Below are positions 1 to 12,016 of a stretch of 64,000 bases of DNA, piece after piece (positions within the stretch are counted from its first letter, which is position 1; each line of letters opens with the position of its first letter). The notes under the pieces were generated by a model, which saw only the letters and a list, made by a program, of their open reading frames with translations, made no database searches and was not told where the DNA came from. The stretch spans positions 120,001 through 184,000 of the forward strand of contig NZ_CP093302.1 in NCBI RefSeq assembly GCF_024362765.1, written 5' to 3'. Origin of the DNA: Alkalihalobacillus sp. LMS6 (GTDB taxonomy: Bacteria; Bacillota; Bacilli; Bacillales; Bacillaceae_D). Made by a program: the position numbers and the translations under genes.

Positions 1-26
1 AGGTGCGGCTGGATCACCTCCTTTCT
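1..26 (+). rRNA. 16S rRNA, 3' end only
   Basis: The window opens inside the last bases of 16S rRNA. The sequence ends GGATCACCTCCTTTCT, which is the universal 3' end carrying the anti-Shine-Dalgarno CCTCC. The gene lies almost wholly outside the window. The anti-SD seen here fits the strong AGGAGG-type ribosome binding sites found before nearly every gene downstream. Confidence 0.95.
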
Positions 27-408
27 ATGGAGTATTTACTCTAGTCGATATATGACCGTTGGTCATATAACGCTTCGGATCTTTTGTTCAGTTTTGAATG
101 AACTCAAATTCATTCATCTATAGCCTAATAGGGTATGGAACCAAGCTAGATGCCTGGTACCGATCTCTGTAGGCAGGTTCTTTGAAAACTAAATCTAAAA
201 TCAACTCAAATTAAGTTTTGTTCATCGGTTTTAAACTGTTTGAACGAGACGTCAAGAATTCATAAACCTTTTAGGTTAACTGTTTTACAAAGAGACCCGA
301 GTAGATCAAGGATGGGAAATGCTTGATGGAAGGAGCGTAGTTGTCTACGTGACTGACAGAAAGACAGGAACCAGACGAAGAGATACGAAGGGAATCTGAT
401 GTAAAAAT
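27..408 (+). other. 16S-23S internal transcribed spacer, no tRNA genes
   Basis: This 382-base spacer shows no cloverleaf or TpsiC-like GGTTCNANTCC block, so I see no tRNA-Ile or tRNA-Ala. A boxA-like TTCTTTGAAAACT lies at 178-190. Bases 178-207 and 249-258 are complementary to 3350-3391 after the 23S gene, so they can form the long stalk that encloses pre-23S rRNA. Between the two pairing blocks a small local hairpin (GTTCA near 220, TGAAC near 241) can form. The rest, 259-408, holds nothing I recognise. Confidence 0.8.
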
Positions 409-3342
<2,934 letters not shown>

Positions 3343-3463
3343 TAATTTTTTCTTGACGTGAGTTTGATTTCTAGATTTAGTTTTGAAAGAATCGTTGATT
3401 CTTTTACCTTTGACAACGAGAAACAAGACGAAGAGATTCGCCGTTGATCGAACGTCAACATAG
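3343..3463 (+). other. 23S-5S spacer with 3' arm of the 23S processing stalk
   Basis: The spacer carries TTCTTGACGT at 3350-3359 and a following block to 3391 that is nearly complementary to 178-207 and 249-258 upstream of the 23S gene. The two arms would form the double-stranded stalk cut by RNase III-type enzymes, in bacilli chiefly Mini-III (mrnC at 18306 in this window). Bases 3392-3463 show no gene. Confidence 0.7.
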
Positions 3464-3579
3464 TCTGGTGGCAATAGCAAAGAGGTCACACCCGTTCCCA
3501 TGCCGAACACGGTCGTTAAGCTCTTTTGCGCCGATGGTAGTTGGGGGCTTCCCCCTGTGAGAGTAGGACGTTGCCAGGC
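3464..3579 (+). rRNA. 5S ribosomal RNA
   Basis: About 116 bases match Bacillus 5S rRNA, with the loop block CACACCCGTTCCCATGCCGA and the end GTGAGAGTAGGACGTTGCC. The terminal helix pairs CTGGTGGC with GTTGCCAG, using several G-U pairs. It is the last gene of the rRNA operon and is followed six bases later by a strong terminator. Ends are by homology and may shift by one to three bases. Confidence 0.92.
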
Positions 3580-3676
3580 AAGCAGAAAGACACCTGAATA
3601 GGTGTCTTTTTTTTGTATAGAGAGGCGCAAAAGAGCTGCGCTTCGAAAGAAGCGAAATGAAGAAGCAAGCACATAG
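3565..3676 (+). repeat. Direct repeat A, copy 1 (5S tail + terminator + flank)
   Basis: This 112-base unit begins with the last 15 bases of 5S rRNA, covers the operon terminator and runs through a flank ending GCAAGCACATAG. It is repeated at 3762-3872 with one small indel and very few substitutions. Confidence 0.9.
3586..3614 (+). terminator. rRNA operon terminator
   Basis: The perfect stem AAAGACACC / GGTGTCTTT with the loop TGAATA is followed by a run of T to 3614. It directly follows the 5S gene and ends the operon. A second copy lies at 3785-3811. Confidence 0.9.
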
Positions 3677-3734
3677 AGTGAATTTCGTAAGGCGACATGG
3701 AATCGCAACCTTGAAATCGCTTCGTGCGAACCGA

Positions 3735-3771
3735 CCCCGTAGGAAATCATGACGGAGCCAAAGGACGTTGC
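3735..3771 (+). repeat. Direct repeat B, copy 1
   Basis: A 37-base block from CCCCGTAG through ATCATGACGGAGCC to GGACGTTGC recurs at 4006-4042 with two substitutions. It overlaps the start of repeat A copy 2, so the two families are interlocked. Confidence 0.8.
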
Positions 3772-3872
3772 CAGGCAAGCAGAGAGACACCTGAATAGGT
3801 GTCTTTTTTTTGTATAGAGAGGCGCAAAAGAGCTGCGCTTCGAAGAAGCGAAATGAAGAAGCAAGCACATAG
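3762..3872 (+). repeat. Direct repeat A, copy 2, with orphan 5S tail
   Basis: This 111-base copy of the unit at 3565 again starts with the 5S 3' end (GGACGTTGCCAGGC) although no 5S body precedes it. It looks like the remnant of unequal recombination between rRNA operon ends or a local duplication. Confidence 0.9.
3785..3811 (+). terminator. Second copy of the rRNA operon terminator
   Basis: The stem AGACACC / GGTGTCT with a T run lies inside repeat A copy 2. It would act as a backup terminator after the rRNA operon. Confidence 0.75.
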
Positions 3873-4005
3873 ATCGAATAAAGAACGAACCTAGATCCAT
3901 CATGAATAAACATCAGGGAAAGACATCGTGCCCTCCTGTGAGACGAAAGGGTCGTTTTCGTAGAACGTCGTGAAGGACCTATCGTAAAAAGAACGTGTGA
4001 AGCAT

Positions 4006-4042
4006 CCCCGTAGAAAATCATGACGGAGCCAAAGGACGATGC
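4006..4042 (+). repeat. Direct repeat B, copy 2
   Basis: Second copy of the 37-base block at 3735. Here the last bases read GGACGATGC rather than GGACGTTGC, so the 5S-like tail is degraded and repeat A does not follow. Confidence 0.8.
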
Positions 4043-4053
4043 AACGAGTTAAC

Positions 4054-4515
4054 CTATTTTTCGTTAAACTCTTTTTCTAACGTCGCATACCTATAGTCAA
4101 AAATCTCTTCTAACCGGTTCTTTACCATTAAACGACGAGCGATTTCCCCAAGAAATGAAAAGGGTAGGCTATAGTGAACAATGTCAACCATAGTGACTCC
4201 TTCTTCTGTTTCTGAAAAAAGGTGCTGATGATGCCAAAGCTTAAAAGGACCAAAACGCTGCTCATCAATAAAGTAAGACTGATCTTCAACTTGTGTAATC
4301 TCCGTTACCCAAGTTAGGGGAATTGATAAAAGAGGGCTCACTTTATAAGTAATCAATTGGCCAGTATAAATCGTTTTTCCGGGATCGTTTGTAATTGTAA
4401 AATTCATATAGCTAGGCGTAATCGCTTGAAGATTTTTAGCACTAGAGAAAAATTCCCAGGCTTGATCAAGCGTTATGTTCAAATGCTGTTCGCGTTTTAA
4501 TATGTGTACTCGCAT
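4054..4515 (-). CDS. SRPBCC (START/Bet v1-like) family protein
   Basis: This 153-residue protein belongs by pattern to the SRPBCC ligand-binding superfamily, a helix-grip fold that encloses a hydrophobic pocket; the ligand is unknown. Family signs are the N-terminal LDQAWEFFSSAKNLQAITP block, the central KLWHHQHLFSE strand and a long C-terminal helix ending KNRLEEIFDYRYATLEKEF. No signal peptide or membrane segment is seen, so it should be cytoplasmic. The start at 4515 is chosen because a GGAAGGTGG site lies seven bases before it; a TTG further up has no such site. It stands alone, divergent from ctsR, behind a sigma-B-like promoter. Function is not known to me beyond the fold. Confidence 0.8.
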   Translation of the reverse strand: MRVHILKREQHLNITLDQAWEFFSSAKNLQAITPSYMNFTITNDPGKTIYTGQLITYKVSPLLSIPLTWVTEITQVEDQSYFIDEQRFGPFKLWHHQHLFSETEEGVTMVDIVHYSLPFSFLGEIARRLMVKNRLEEIFDYRYATLEKEFNEK

Positions 4516-4542
4516 AAATATCCACCTTCCTAACAAACAGAA

Positions 4543-4567
4543 TTACCCTTTTCAAAAAAAGTAAAAC
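4543..4567 (-). promoter_or_regulatory. Sigma-B-like promoter for the SRPBCC gene
   Basis: On the minus strand GTTTTA (consensus GTTTAA) is followed after 13 bases by GGGTAA (consensus GGGTAT). Each box differs from the sigma-B consensus at one base and the spacing is normal. The predicted start falls just ahead of the ribosome binding site. This is a pattern match only. Confidence 0.4.
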
Positions 4568-4627
4568 AATCTACCGGAGATAGGTCTAGAAGTAGAGACT
4601 TTGGCGATAATAGAAAAGAGTTAGTTG

Positions 4628-4656
4628 TTGAAGTTTTTTAGTAAACAGCTTATAAT
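4628..4656 (+). promoter_or_regulatory. Sigma-A promoter of the ctsR operon
   Basis: TTGAAG at 4628 and a perfect TATAAT at 4651 are separated by 17 bases. Transcription should start near 4663, just before the CtsR operator. Confidence 0.8.
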
Positions 4657-4668
4657 AAAGTTATTAAT

Positions 4669-4685
4669 AGTCAAATATAGTCAAA
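4669..4685 (+). promoter_or_regulatory. CtsR operator
   Basis: Two direct heptads AGTCAAA separated by TAT match the known CtsR site (A/GGTCAAANANA/GGTCAAA). The site covers the start of the transcript, so CtsR represses its own operon until heat or other protein stress removes it. A third partial half, GTCAA, follows at 4686. Confidence 0.85.
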
Positions 4686-4718
4686 GTCAATGTTGTCCTT
4701 TACTAGGAGGGTTGATTT

Positions 4719-5189
4719 ATGAGCAATATAACGGACTTAATTGAACAATATTTAAAAATGACATTGACTCGTAGTGGCAAAGAGCTGCTGGAAATAAAGC
4801 GAAGCGAGCTTGCAAAACAGTTTCAATGTGTACCTTCGCAGATCAATTATGTGATTAGTACACGCTTTACTTTGGAAAAAGGCTATGTAGTGGAAAGTAA
4901 GCGTGGTGGTGGCGGCTATATACGGATAACAAAAGTAGAGTCCCATGAAGACGCCGCTTTATTTGATCATATGCAACAGTTAATTGGCTTGAAAATTGAT
5001 CAACAAACAGCTCAAAATATTGTTTTTCGTCTCTTTGAAGAAGACGCCATAACAAAACGTGAAGCGAAGCTAATGTCTAGTATTTTAGAAAGAGAGCTTT
5101 ATAAGTCGACCATTGAACATCGAGATGAAATACGAGCAAATCTTTTAAAAGCGATGATTGAGACGCTTAAGTATACAGAAAATCGGTAA
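4719..5189 (+). CDS. ctsR: Transcriptional repressor CtsR
   Basis: CtsR is the dimeric repressor of class III heat-shock genes (clp genes and its own operon). The 156-residue length is typical. The N-terminal winged helix-turn-helix spans about residues 1-72 and ends in the glycine-rich wing RGGGGYIRI that reads the DNA minor groove and acts as the heat sensor. The C-terminal half is the dimerisation domain that also meets ClpC/McsB. ATG at 4719 follows an AGGAGG site by eight bases. It is the first gene of ctsR-mcsA-mcsB-clpC and has a perfect operator just upstream at 4669-4685. Confidence 0.97.
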   Translation: MSNITDLIEQYLKMTLTRSGKELLEIKRSELAKQFQCVPSQINYVISTRFTLEKGYVVESKRGGGGYIRITKVESHEDAALFDHMQQLIGLKIDQQTAQNIVFRLFEEDAITKREAKLMSSILERELYKSTIEHRDEIRANLLKAMIETLKYTENR

Positions 5190-5209
5190 TAGATAAAGGG
5201 GTGATGATG

Positions 5210-5752
5210 ATGGTATGCCAAGAGTGTAATGTGCGACAAGCGACATTGCATTTCACAAAAATTGTTAATGGAAAGAAAACAGAGATGCATGTATGTGAAC
5301 ACTGCGCAAGAGAAAAAGGCGAGGCTATACCGGGAAGTGACAGTTTCTCTATCCACCACCTTTTTTCTGGCCTATTTAATACAGAGGACAATGGCTCTTC
5401 GCAGAGAGATACAAATGAAAAAGCTGCATTAAAATGTCCTAATTGTGGACTAAGCTATGAAAAATTTCTTCACGTTGGTCGCTTTGGTTGTGCGACTTGT
5501 TATGATACATTTTCAAACAAACTCTCCTCAGTTTTTCGCAGAGTACATGGTGGAAATAATAAGCATAGCGGGAAAATCCCAAAACGAATTGGTGAATCAA
5601 TTCAAATCGAGCAACGAATTGAAGAAATGCGAGCAACCTTAAATGAACATATTCAAAAAGAAGAATTTGAAAAGGCTGCAGAACTTCGAGATGAAATTAG
5701 GGCATTGTCGAAGCGGAAAGACCGCCCTAAAGAGGGAGGGGAAGACGAGTGA
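5210..5752 (+). CDS. mcsA: McsA, zinc-binding activator of McsB
   Basis: McsA binds and activates the protein-arginine kinase McsB and takes part in control of CtsR. The sequence shows the expected zinc-finger CxxC pairs: VCQEC at the N terminus, CEHC at about residue 29, CPNC near 77 and CATC near 95. A C-terminal UVR-type coiled region (EEFEKAAELRDEIRAL) that contacts partners follows. Three in-frame ATG codons and a GTG lie at 5201-5210. I chose 5210 because family members begin M-x-CQEC and the AAAGGGGTGA site at 5196 then has good spacing; 5207 is possible. Its end overlaps mcsB by four bases. Confidence 0.93.
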   Translation: MVCQECNVRQATLHFTKIVNGKKTEMHVCEHCAREKGEAIPGSDSFSIHHLFSGLFNTEDNGSSQRDTNEKAALKCPNCGLSYEKFLHVGRFGCATCYDTFSNKLSSVFRRVHGGNNKHSGKIPKRIGESIQIEQRIEEMRATLNEHIQKEEFEKAAELRDEIRALSKRKDRPKEGGEDE

Positions 5753-6822
5753 GTTTAAATCAATTCTTAGAGCATGCGATTAGTCCTTGGATGAAAAAAG
5801 ACGGGGTCGAATCGGATATTGTTTTAAGTAGCCGAATAAGATTAGCAAGAAACATGAACGCGTTCTCCTTCCCGCTTTTATCATCAAAAGAAGAAGCCTA
5901 TACAGTTACTCAGTACGTGAAAGAAGCGTTAGCATCGACACAAAGCAATGCACTTGGAAATGCAGAAATGTTAACAATGGATGAAATGAAAACAAATGAT
6001 AAACGAATGCTTGTAGAAAAACATCTCATTAGTCCACATTTAGCAGAGCGGTCTAAGCATGGCGCGGTTTTATTAAGTAAAGACGAGTCTGTAAGTATTA
6101 TGGTGAATGAAGAAGATCATCTTCGTATACAAGTTCTAACATCAGGGTTTGACCTTGAACATGGGTTTCAAGCTGCAAGTTCTTTAGATGATTGGATGGA
6201 GTCTCACCTTACTTATGCATACGATAAACAGTATGGGTACCTAACTAGTTGTCCGACAAATGTTGGTACAGGGATGCGTGCATCGGTCATGATGCATTTA
6301 CCTGCTCTCGCCATTACCCAGCAATTACAACGTATCTTGCCAGCAATTAATCAATTGGGTCTCGTTGTTAGAGGAATTTATGGAGAAGGTAGCGAAGCAT
6401 TAGGGAATTTATTTCAAATCTCAAATCAAATGACGCTAGGTAAATCAGAACAAGATATTATTGATGAACTTCAAGGCGTTGTGAAGCAACTGATTCAACA
6501 AGAGCGGTCAGCCCGTGGTTCATTACTCGATCATTCATATTTGAAACTTATGGATCGTGTCCACAGATCGCTTGGAATCCTTTCCCATAGTTATGTGATT
6601 GATTCAAAAGAAGCGACAAGACGTTTATCTGACGTCAGATTGGGAATTGATTTAGGATTAATTGAAGGGATTTCAGCTAGTATCTTAAATGAATTAATGA
6701 TTGTGACCCAGCCTGGATTTTTACAAAGATATGCTGAAACAGTCTTATCGCCTGATCAACGAGACGAGAGGCGAGCGACATTAATTAGAGAACGATTAAA
6801 ATTAGAAGACAATAACGAGTAA
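5749..6822 (+). CDS. mcsB: Protein-arginine kinase McsB
   Basis: McsB phosphorylates arginine residues on misfolded proteins and on CtsR; the phospho-arginine tag sends substrates to ClpC-ClpP. The 357-residue protein has the phosphagen-kinase fold, with [11 protein letters not shown] near the N terminus and [18 protein letters not shown] near residue 170, which carry nucleotide-binding arginines. The C-terminal part holds the phospho-arginine binding region. It begins with GTG at 5749, overlapping the mcsA stop as GTGA, behind a GGGAGGGG site, which indicates translational coupling. Confidence 0.96.
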   Translation: MSLNQFLEHAISPWMKKDGVESDIVLSSRIRLARNMNAFSFPLLSSKEEAYTVTQYVKEALASTQSNALGNAEMLTMDEMKTNDKRMLVEKHLISPHLAERSKHGAVLLSKDESVSIMVNEEDHLRIQVLTSGFDLEHGFQAASSLDDWMESHLTYAYDKQYGYLTSCPTNVGTGMRASVMMHLPALAITQQLQRILPAINQLGLVVRGIYGEGSEALGNLFQISNQMTLGKSEQDIIDELQGVVKQLIQQERSARGSLLDHSYLKLMDRVHRSLGILSHSYVIDSKEATRRLSDVRLGIDLGLIEGISASILNELMIVTQPGFLQRYAETVLSPDQRDERRATLIRERLKLEDNNE

Positions 6823-6850
6823 TACAATTCCTCTGGAGGTGTCATTATTT

Positions 6851-9304
6851 ATGATGTTTGGAAGATTTTCTGAGCGTGCACAAAAGGTATTAGCTCTTTC
6901 ACAAGAAGAAGCAATTCGCTTGAGCCATCATAATATTGGAACGGAACATATCTTGTTAGGTTTGATTCGTGAAGGTGAAGGAATTGCGGCCAAAGCTCTT
7001 CAGCAGCTTGGCTTAGGATCAGATAAACTCCAAAAAGAAGTAGAAGGATTAGTAGGGAAGGGCCAAGAAGTACAAAAAAGTATTCATAGTACCCCTCACT
7101 ACACACCTCGAGCAAAAAAAGTTATTGAACTCTCAATGGATGAAGCAAGAAAATTAGGTCATTCCTATGTGGGAACAGAACATATTTTACTAGGATTAAT
7201 TCGTGAAGGTGAAGGCGTCGCGGCTCGTGTGCTAAATAATTTAGGCGTGAGTCTAAATAAAGCGAGACAACAAGTATTACAACTGCTTGGAAGCAATGAA
7301 GGTGGTAGCTCTGCGCAAGCTGGCGGTTCAACAGCGAATGCAAATACGCCTACACTTGATAGCTTAGCCAGAGATTTAACAGCGATTGCTCGAGAAGAAA
7401 CCCTCGATCCTGTTATAGGGCGTAGTAAAGAGATTGAGCGTGTTATACAAGTGTTAAGCAGACGTACAAAGAATAACCCTGTACTTATCGGTGAACCAGG
7501 TGTCGGTAAAACGGCGATAGCAGAAGGATTGGCTCAAAGTATCATTGCGAATGAAGTTCCAGAAACGCTTCGCAATAAGCGTGTGATGACATTAGACATG
7601 GGTACGGTTGTAGCAGGTACGAAATACCGTGGTGAGTTTGAAGATCGTTTGAAAAAAGTGATGGATGAAATTCGTCAAGCTGGAAATGTCATTCTGTTCA
7701 TTGATGAGCTACACACATTAATTGGTGCAGGTGGTGCTGAAGGTGCAATTGATGCATCTAACATCTTGAAACCTTCATTGGCTCGTGGTGAGCTACAATG
7801 TATTGGGGCAACCACTCTTGATGAGTACCGGAAGTATATCGAAAAAGATGCGGCACTAGAACGTCGTTTCCAACCGATCCAGGTTGATGAGCCAACCCTT
7901 GATCAATCGGTTCAAATTTTATTTGGCTTACGTGATCGCTATGAAGCGCATCATCGGGTAACGATTACAGACGATGCAGTAGAAGAAGCCGTAAAACTTT
8001 CAGATCGCTATATCTCAGATCGCTTCTTACCAGATAAAGCGATTGATTTAATTGATGAGGCTGCTTCAAAAGTACGCTTACGTTCTTATACAGCCCCACC
8101 AAACTTAAAAGAACTTGAAGCGAAGTTAGAAGAAACACGGAAAGAAAAAGATGCTTCTGTGCAAAGCCAAGAGTTCGAAAAAGCTGCTTCTTTACGTGAT
8201 TCTGAACAGCGTTTACGTGAAGAGCTAGAAGAAATGAAAAATGAATGGAAGAAAAAGCAAGGTCAAGAGAATACAGAAGTGGTTGTAGAAGACATTGCCC
8301 AAGTTGTAGCAAGTTGGACCGGAATTCCTGTTTCAAAGCTAGCTGAAGAAGAAACAGATCGTCTCTTAAAAATGGAAAGCATTTTGCATGATCGGATTGT
8401 TGGTCAAGAAGAAGCAGTTAAATCCATTTCAAAAGCCGTTCGTCGTGCAAGAGCAGGGCTTAAAGACCCGAAACGTCCAATTGGTTCATTTATTTTCCTT
8501 GGTCCAACAGGTGTCGGTAAGACAGAACTTGCTCGTGCAGTTGCCGAGACATTGTTTGGTGATGAAGACTCTGTTATTCGAATTGATATGTCTGAGTATA
8601 TGGAGAAACATGCGACGAGTCGTCTTGTCGGTTCACCTCCAGGTTATGTAGGTCATGAGGAAGGCGGCCAATTAACGGAAAAAATTCGCCGTAAGCCGTA
8701 CTCTGTTATTTTATTAGATGAAATTGAGAAAGCTCACCCAGACGTCTTTAACATTTTGTTACAAGTGTTAGAGGACGGTCGCTTAACGGATTCAAAAGGC
8801 CGTACCGTTGATTTCCGCAACACGGCGGTTATTATGACATCAAACGTTGGAGCATCTCAGTTAAAGCGTAATAAGTATCTTGGGTTCTCTACAGAGACAG
8901 AAGGTCAAGAATACAAAGATATGAAAGATCGCGTCATGTCTGAGCTGAAGAATAGCTTTAGACCAGAGTTTTTAAACCGTATTGATGAGATTGTAGTCTT
9001 CCATGCACTTGAGAAAAAGCATGTTCGAGAAATCATTACCATGATGGCTGATCAGCTGAAGAATCGATTATCTGAACAAGGAATTGACTTTGAACTGACG
9101 GAAGAAGCGAAAGACAAAATCACAGATGCAGGCTACGATCCAGAGTATGGTGCTCGTCCGTTGCGTCGTGCATTGCAAAAAGAAGTTGAAGATCGCTTGT
9201 CTGAAGAACTGTTAAAAGGAACGATTGTCAAAGGACAAAAAGCAGTCATATTTGTTAAAGACGGCCAGTTGACTGTTGAGGCAAAAGAAGAAACAAGTGT
9301 ATAA
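6851..9304 (+). CDS. clpC: ClpC, Hsp100 AAA+ unfoldase
   Basis: ClpC unfolds proteins and feeds them to the ClpP protease; it also works with MecA and McsB adaptors. The 817-residue protein shows two N-terminal Clp_N repeats (each with [15 protein letters not shown]), a first AAA+ domain with Walker A GEPGVGKT near residue 210, a short M-domain coiled coil with a UVR-like segment near 420-470, and a second AAA+ domain with GPTGVGKT near 540. The [14 protein letters not shown] pore-loop region follows. The start at ATG 6851 (MMFGRF) fits the family and has GGAGGTG nine bases upstream; a GTG at 6839 lies within that site. It is the last gene of the CtsR operon. Confidence 0.97.
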   Translation: MMFGRFSERAQKVLALSQEEAIRLSHHNIGTEHILLGLIREGEGIAAKALQQLGLGSDKLQKEVEGLVGKGQEVQKSIHSTPHYTPRAKKVIELSMDEARKLGHSYVGTEHILLGLIREGEGVAARVLNNLGVSLNKARQQVLQLLGSNEGGSSAQAGGSTANANTPTLDSLARDLTAIAREETLDPVIGRSKEIERVIQVLSRRTKNNPVLIGEPGVGKTAIAEGLAQSIIANEVPETLRNKRVMTLDMGTVVAGTKYRGEFEDRLKKVMDEIRQAGNVILFIDELHTLIGAGGAEGAIDASNILKPSLARGELQCIGATTLDEYRKYIEKDAALERRFQPIQVDEPTLDQSVQILFGLRDRYEAHHRVTITDDAVEEAVKLSDRYISDRFLPDKAIDLIDEAASKVRLRSYTAPPNLKELEAKLEETRKEKDASVQSQEFEKAASLRDSEQRLREELEEMKNEWKKKQGQENTEVVVEDIAQVVASWTGIPVSKLAEEETDRLLKMESILHDRIVGQEEAVKSISKAVRRARAGLKDPKRPIGSFIFLGPTGVGKTELARAVAETLFGDEDSVIRIDMSEYMEKHATSRLVGSPPGYVGHEEGGQLTEKIRRKPYSVILLDEIEKAHPDVFNILLQVLEDGRLTDSKGRTVDFRNTAVIMTSNVGASQLKRNKYLGFSTETEGQEYKDMKDRVMSELKNSFRPEFLNRIDEIVVFHALEKKHVREIITMMADQLKNRLSEQGIDFELTEEAKDKITDAGYDPEYGARPLRRALQKEVEDRLSEELLKGTIVKGQKAVIFVKDGQLTVEAKEETSV

Positions 9305-9313
9305 GAACGAACA

Positions 9314-9342
9314 ACCGGAGGAGACGATCCTCCGGTTTTTTT
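9314..9342 (+). terminator. Terminator after clpC
   Basis: A nine-base perfect stem ACCGGAGGA / TCCTCCGGT with a GACGA loop is followed by a T run. It separates the CtsR operon from radA. Confidence 0.92.
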
Positions 9343-9410
9343 AAAAATCAAGCGTTTTTTCCTTGTTTTTGATACACTTGGCATAGTGGAAAGTAACGGA
9401 GGAATGAACG

Positions 9411-10784
9411 ATGGCAAAAGCAAAAACGAAATTTGTCTGTCAAGAGTGCGGATATGAATCAGCGAAATGGATGGGCAAGTGTCCAGGGTGCCAAAGCTGG
9501 AATACATTAGTGGAAGAAAAAGCTGTTCAAGAAAAGCAACGATCAAGAAGTTTTGTCACATCAGGTGCAACCATTCATAAAGCCCAACCGATAACAAGCG
9601 TAGTAAGTGAGAAGGAACCACGTGTAAGTACGACGATGACGGAGTTGAATCGTGTGCTAGGTGGGGGAATTGTCCCAGGTTCACTTGTCTTGGTAGGAGG
9701 CGATCCGGGAATCGGAAAATCAACACTTTTATTGCAATTATCTGCGAAGTTAGCAAAAACAAAAGAGCGGGTACTTTATATTTCAGGAGAAGAGTCTGTA
9801 AAGCAGACGAAGCTGAGAGCGGATCGACTAGAGCTCTCGTCAGAAGATCTTTACGTACTTGCGGAAACAGATGTATCGCTCATTGAACAAGCGATCGATC
9901 AAGTACAGCCTTCTTTAGTAATCATTGATTCTATTCAAACCGTCTATCAAGAAGAGTTGACTTCAGCACCTGGAAGTGTTGCTCAAGTTCGAGAGTGCAC
10001 AGCTACGTTCATGCGCATTGCAAAAACGAGAGGTACGGCTGTTTTTATTGTTGGTCACGTAACGAAGCAAGGCTCCATTGCAGGGCCTAAAATGCTCGAA
10101 CATATGGTTGATTCCGTATTGTACTTTGAAGGGGAGCGCCATCATACGTATAGAATTCTTCGAGCGGTAAAAAACCGTTTTGGTTCAACGAATGAAATGG
10201 GTATTTTTGAAATGAAGGAATTAGGTCTAGAAGAAGTGCTAAATCCATCAGAAATCTTTCTGGAGGAGCGTTCACAAGGTGCTGCAGGTTCAGTGGTTGT
10301 GGCTTCAATGGAAGGGACAAGACCTGTTCTCGTGGAGTTACAGGCATTAATTTCACCTATGGGATTCGGAAATCCGAGACGAATGGCTACTGGATTGGAT
10401 CATAATCGTGTGTCACTGTTAATGGCGGTCTTAGAAAAAAGAATTGGCATGCTGTTACAAAATCAAGATGCGTATTTAAAAGTGGCTGGAGGTGTGAAGC
10501 TGGATGAGCCGGCCGTTGATTTAGCCATTGCACTAAGTATTGCCTCTAGCTTTCGGAATCAACCAACAGAGCCAATGGATGTTGCAATTGGAGAAGTAGG
10601 TTTAACAGGTGAAATTAGACGGGTATCTAGAATAGAACAGAGAGTAAATGAAGCGGCGAAGCTAGGCTTTAAGCGCGTTATTATACCAGAGAAGAACTTA
10701 GGTGGTTGGACGACGCCTGAGGGTATTGAAGTAGTAAGCGTGCCGACGCTTGATAAAGCACTCGATGTTGCTTTAGGGAGGTAG
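9411..10784 (+). CDS. radA: DNA repair protein RadA (Sms)
   Basis: RadA is a RecA-like ATPase and branch-migration helicase that helps process recombination intermediates. The 457-residue protein has a C4 zinc finger (C10, C13, C24, C27), a RecA-type ATPase with Walker [11 protein letters not shown] at residues 96-105, the RadA-specific KNRFGSTNE motif near residue 255, and a C-terminal Lon-protease-like domain. It lies seven bases upstream of disA, as in other bacilli, where RadA and DisA interact functionally. Confidence 0.97.
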   Translation: MAKAKTKFVCQECGYESAKWMGKCPGCQSWNTLVEEKAVQEKQRSRSFVTSGATIHKAQPITSVVSEKEPRVSTTMTELNRVLGGGIVPGSLVLVGGDPGIGKSTLLLQLSAKLAKTKERVLYISGEESVKQTKLRADRLELSSEDLYVLAETDVSLIEQAIDQVQPSLVIIDSIQTVYQEELTSAPGSVAQVRECTATFMRIAKTRGTAVFIVGHVTKQGSIAGPKMLEHMVDSVLYFEGERHHTYRILRAVKNRFGSTNEMGIFEMKELGLEEVLNPSEIFLEERSQGAAGSVVVASMEGTRPVLVELQALISPMGFGNPRRMATGLDHNRVSLLMAVLEKRIGMLLQNQDAYLKVAGGVKLDEPAVDLAIALSIASSFRNQPTEPMDVAIGEVGLTGEIRRVSRIEQRVNEAAKLGFKRVIIPEKNLGGWTTPEGIEVVSVPTLDKALDVALGR

Positions 10785-10790
10785 TAGGAA

Positions 10791-11864
10791 ATGGAAGAGA
10801 GAAATCGAACAACTTTTATCCAAAATATCTTAAAATTAGTAGCGCCTGGTACACCTTTGCGGGCGGGGATTGATAACGTGTTGCGTGCAAATACCGGTGG
10901 TCTAATTGTTTTAGGTTATAACAATGAAATGATGAACATTGTAGATGGTGGTTTCTTTATAAACAGTGATTTTTCCCCGGCATATTTGTATGAGTTAGCA
11001 AAGATGGACGGTGCAATCATTTTAAGTGAAGACGGAAAGCGTATTTTATATGCGAACACTCAACTTGTCCCTAATAACAATATTACATCGAGTGAAACAG
11101 GCATTCGACATCGATCTGCGGAACGGGTGGCAAAACAAACTGGGAACTTAACGATCTCGATTTCACAAAGACGAAACGTCATTACTCTTTATCAGGGGGA
11201 GCATCGTTATGCATTAAAGGATATTGGCGTTATTTTAACTAAAGCCAACCAAGCGATTCAAACCCTTGAAAAATATCGTTCTGTACTAGACCAGAGCATT
11301 ACGAATTTAGGTGCTATGGAGTTTGAACAGCTTGTCACGTATAGCGATGTTGTGCAGGTTATCCATAGAGTACAGATGGTATTAAGAATTAAGCAGGAAA
11401 TTCAAAACTTTATATTGGAACTTGGAGATGAAGGACGTTTAATTACGATGCAGTTACGGGAGCTTGTCTCTAATACGGAGCAAGAAGCGATCCATCTGTT
11501 AAAAGATTATTCGAAAGATCGTCATCAAGACGTGACGAAAACGTTAGCTGAATTGACGAACCTTTTAAATGAAGATTTATTAGACGAGCAGGCGATTGTG
11601 AAAGCACTAGGATTTGGACGTTCCACCAATTTCCTTGATCAACCTGCCTCTCCTCGCGGCTATCGAATTCTTCATCGCATCCCTAGACTTCCATCTCAAA
11701 TTATTGAGAACGTCATTAATGAATACGGGCATTTATCAAGCGTCATGGTTGCAACTGTCGAACAACTAGATGAAGTAGACGGAATTGGAGAGGCTCGTGC
11801 CAAAATGATAAAAAACGGCTTAAGTCGGATACAAGAACAATTGTTTGTAGACCGACACATTTAA
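10791..11864 (+). CDS. disA: DisA, DNA-integrity scanning diadenylate cyclase
   Basis: DisA makes cyclic di-AMP from two ATP and stops when it meets branched DNA, so it couples genome integrity to sporulation and growth. The N-terminal DAC domain holds DGA (residues 73-75) and RHR (106-108). A helical spine and a C-terminal helix-hairpin-helix ([15 protein letters not shown]) for DNA binding follow. The length of 357 residues is typical. It is cotranscribed with radA and ends in a terminator. Confidence 0.97.
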   Translation: MEERNRTTFIQNILKLVAPGTPLRAGIDNVLRANTGGLIVLGYNNEMMNIVDGGFFINSDFSPAYLYELAKMDGAIILSEDGKRILYANTQLVPNNNITSSETGIRHRSAERVAKQTGNLTISISQRRNVITLYQGEHRYALKDIGVILTKANQAIQTLEKYRSVLDQSITNLGAMEFEQLVTYSDVVQVIHRVQMVLRIKQEIQNFILELGDEGRLITMQLRELVSNTEQEAIHLLKDYSKDRHQDVTKTLAELTNLLNEDLLDEQAIVKALGFGRSTNFLDQPASPRGYRILHRIPRLPSQIIENVINEYGHLSSVMVATVEQLDEVDGIGEARAKMIKNGLSRIQEQLFVDRHI

Positions 11865-11891
11865 AAAAGAAGGGCGATTCCCCTTCTTTTT
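11864..11891 (+). terminator. Terminator after disA
   Basis: The hairpin AAGAAGGG / CCCTTCTT with a short loop is followed by T residues, directly after the disA stop. Confidence 0.85.
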
Positions 11892-12016
11892 GTGTCTAAA
11901 TTGAAACGTTAATCTTGTAGAATTCAATATTTCATGTTTTTTTGTGGGAAATCCAGTTTGCTAGGTTTGAGAGTTGTATACTTGTCTATAATAGCTACAA
12001 GGAGGTGTATACATGC

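Larger units (their letters stand above)
3615..4053. other. Gene-free stretch of rRNA-flank repeats
   Basis: This stretch holds repeats A and B and a second terminator, and no believable gene. Open frames on the minus strand here run across the 5S gene and the repeats and have no ribosome binding sites. Bases 3873-4005 between the repeats show nothing I can identify. Confidence 0.7.

Noticed and set aside
27-408. tRNA-Ile or tRNA-Ala in the rRNA spacer
   Set aside because: No TpsiC arm or anticodon-arm pattern is present in the spacer.
6839-6850. GTG start for clpC twelve bases upstream
   Set aside because: The codon lies inside the ribosome binding site GGAGGTG; homologues start MMFGRF at 6851.
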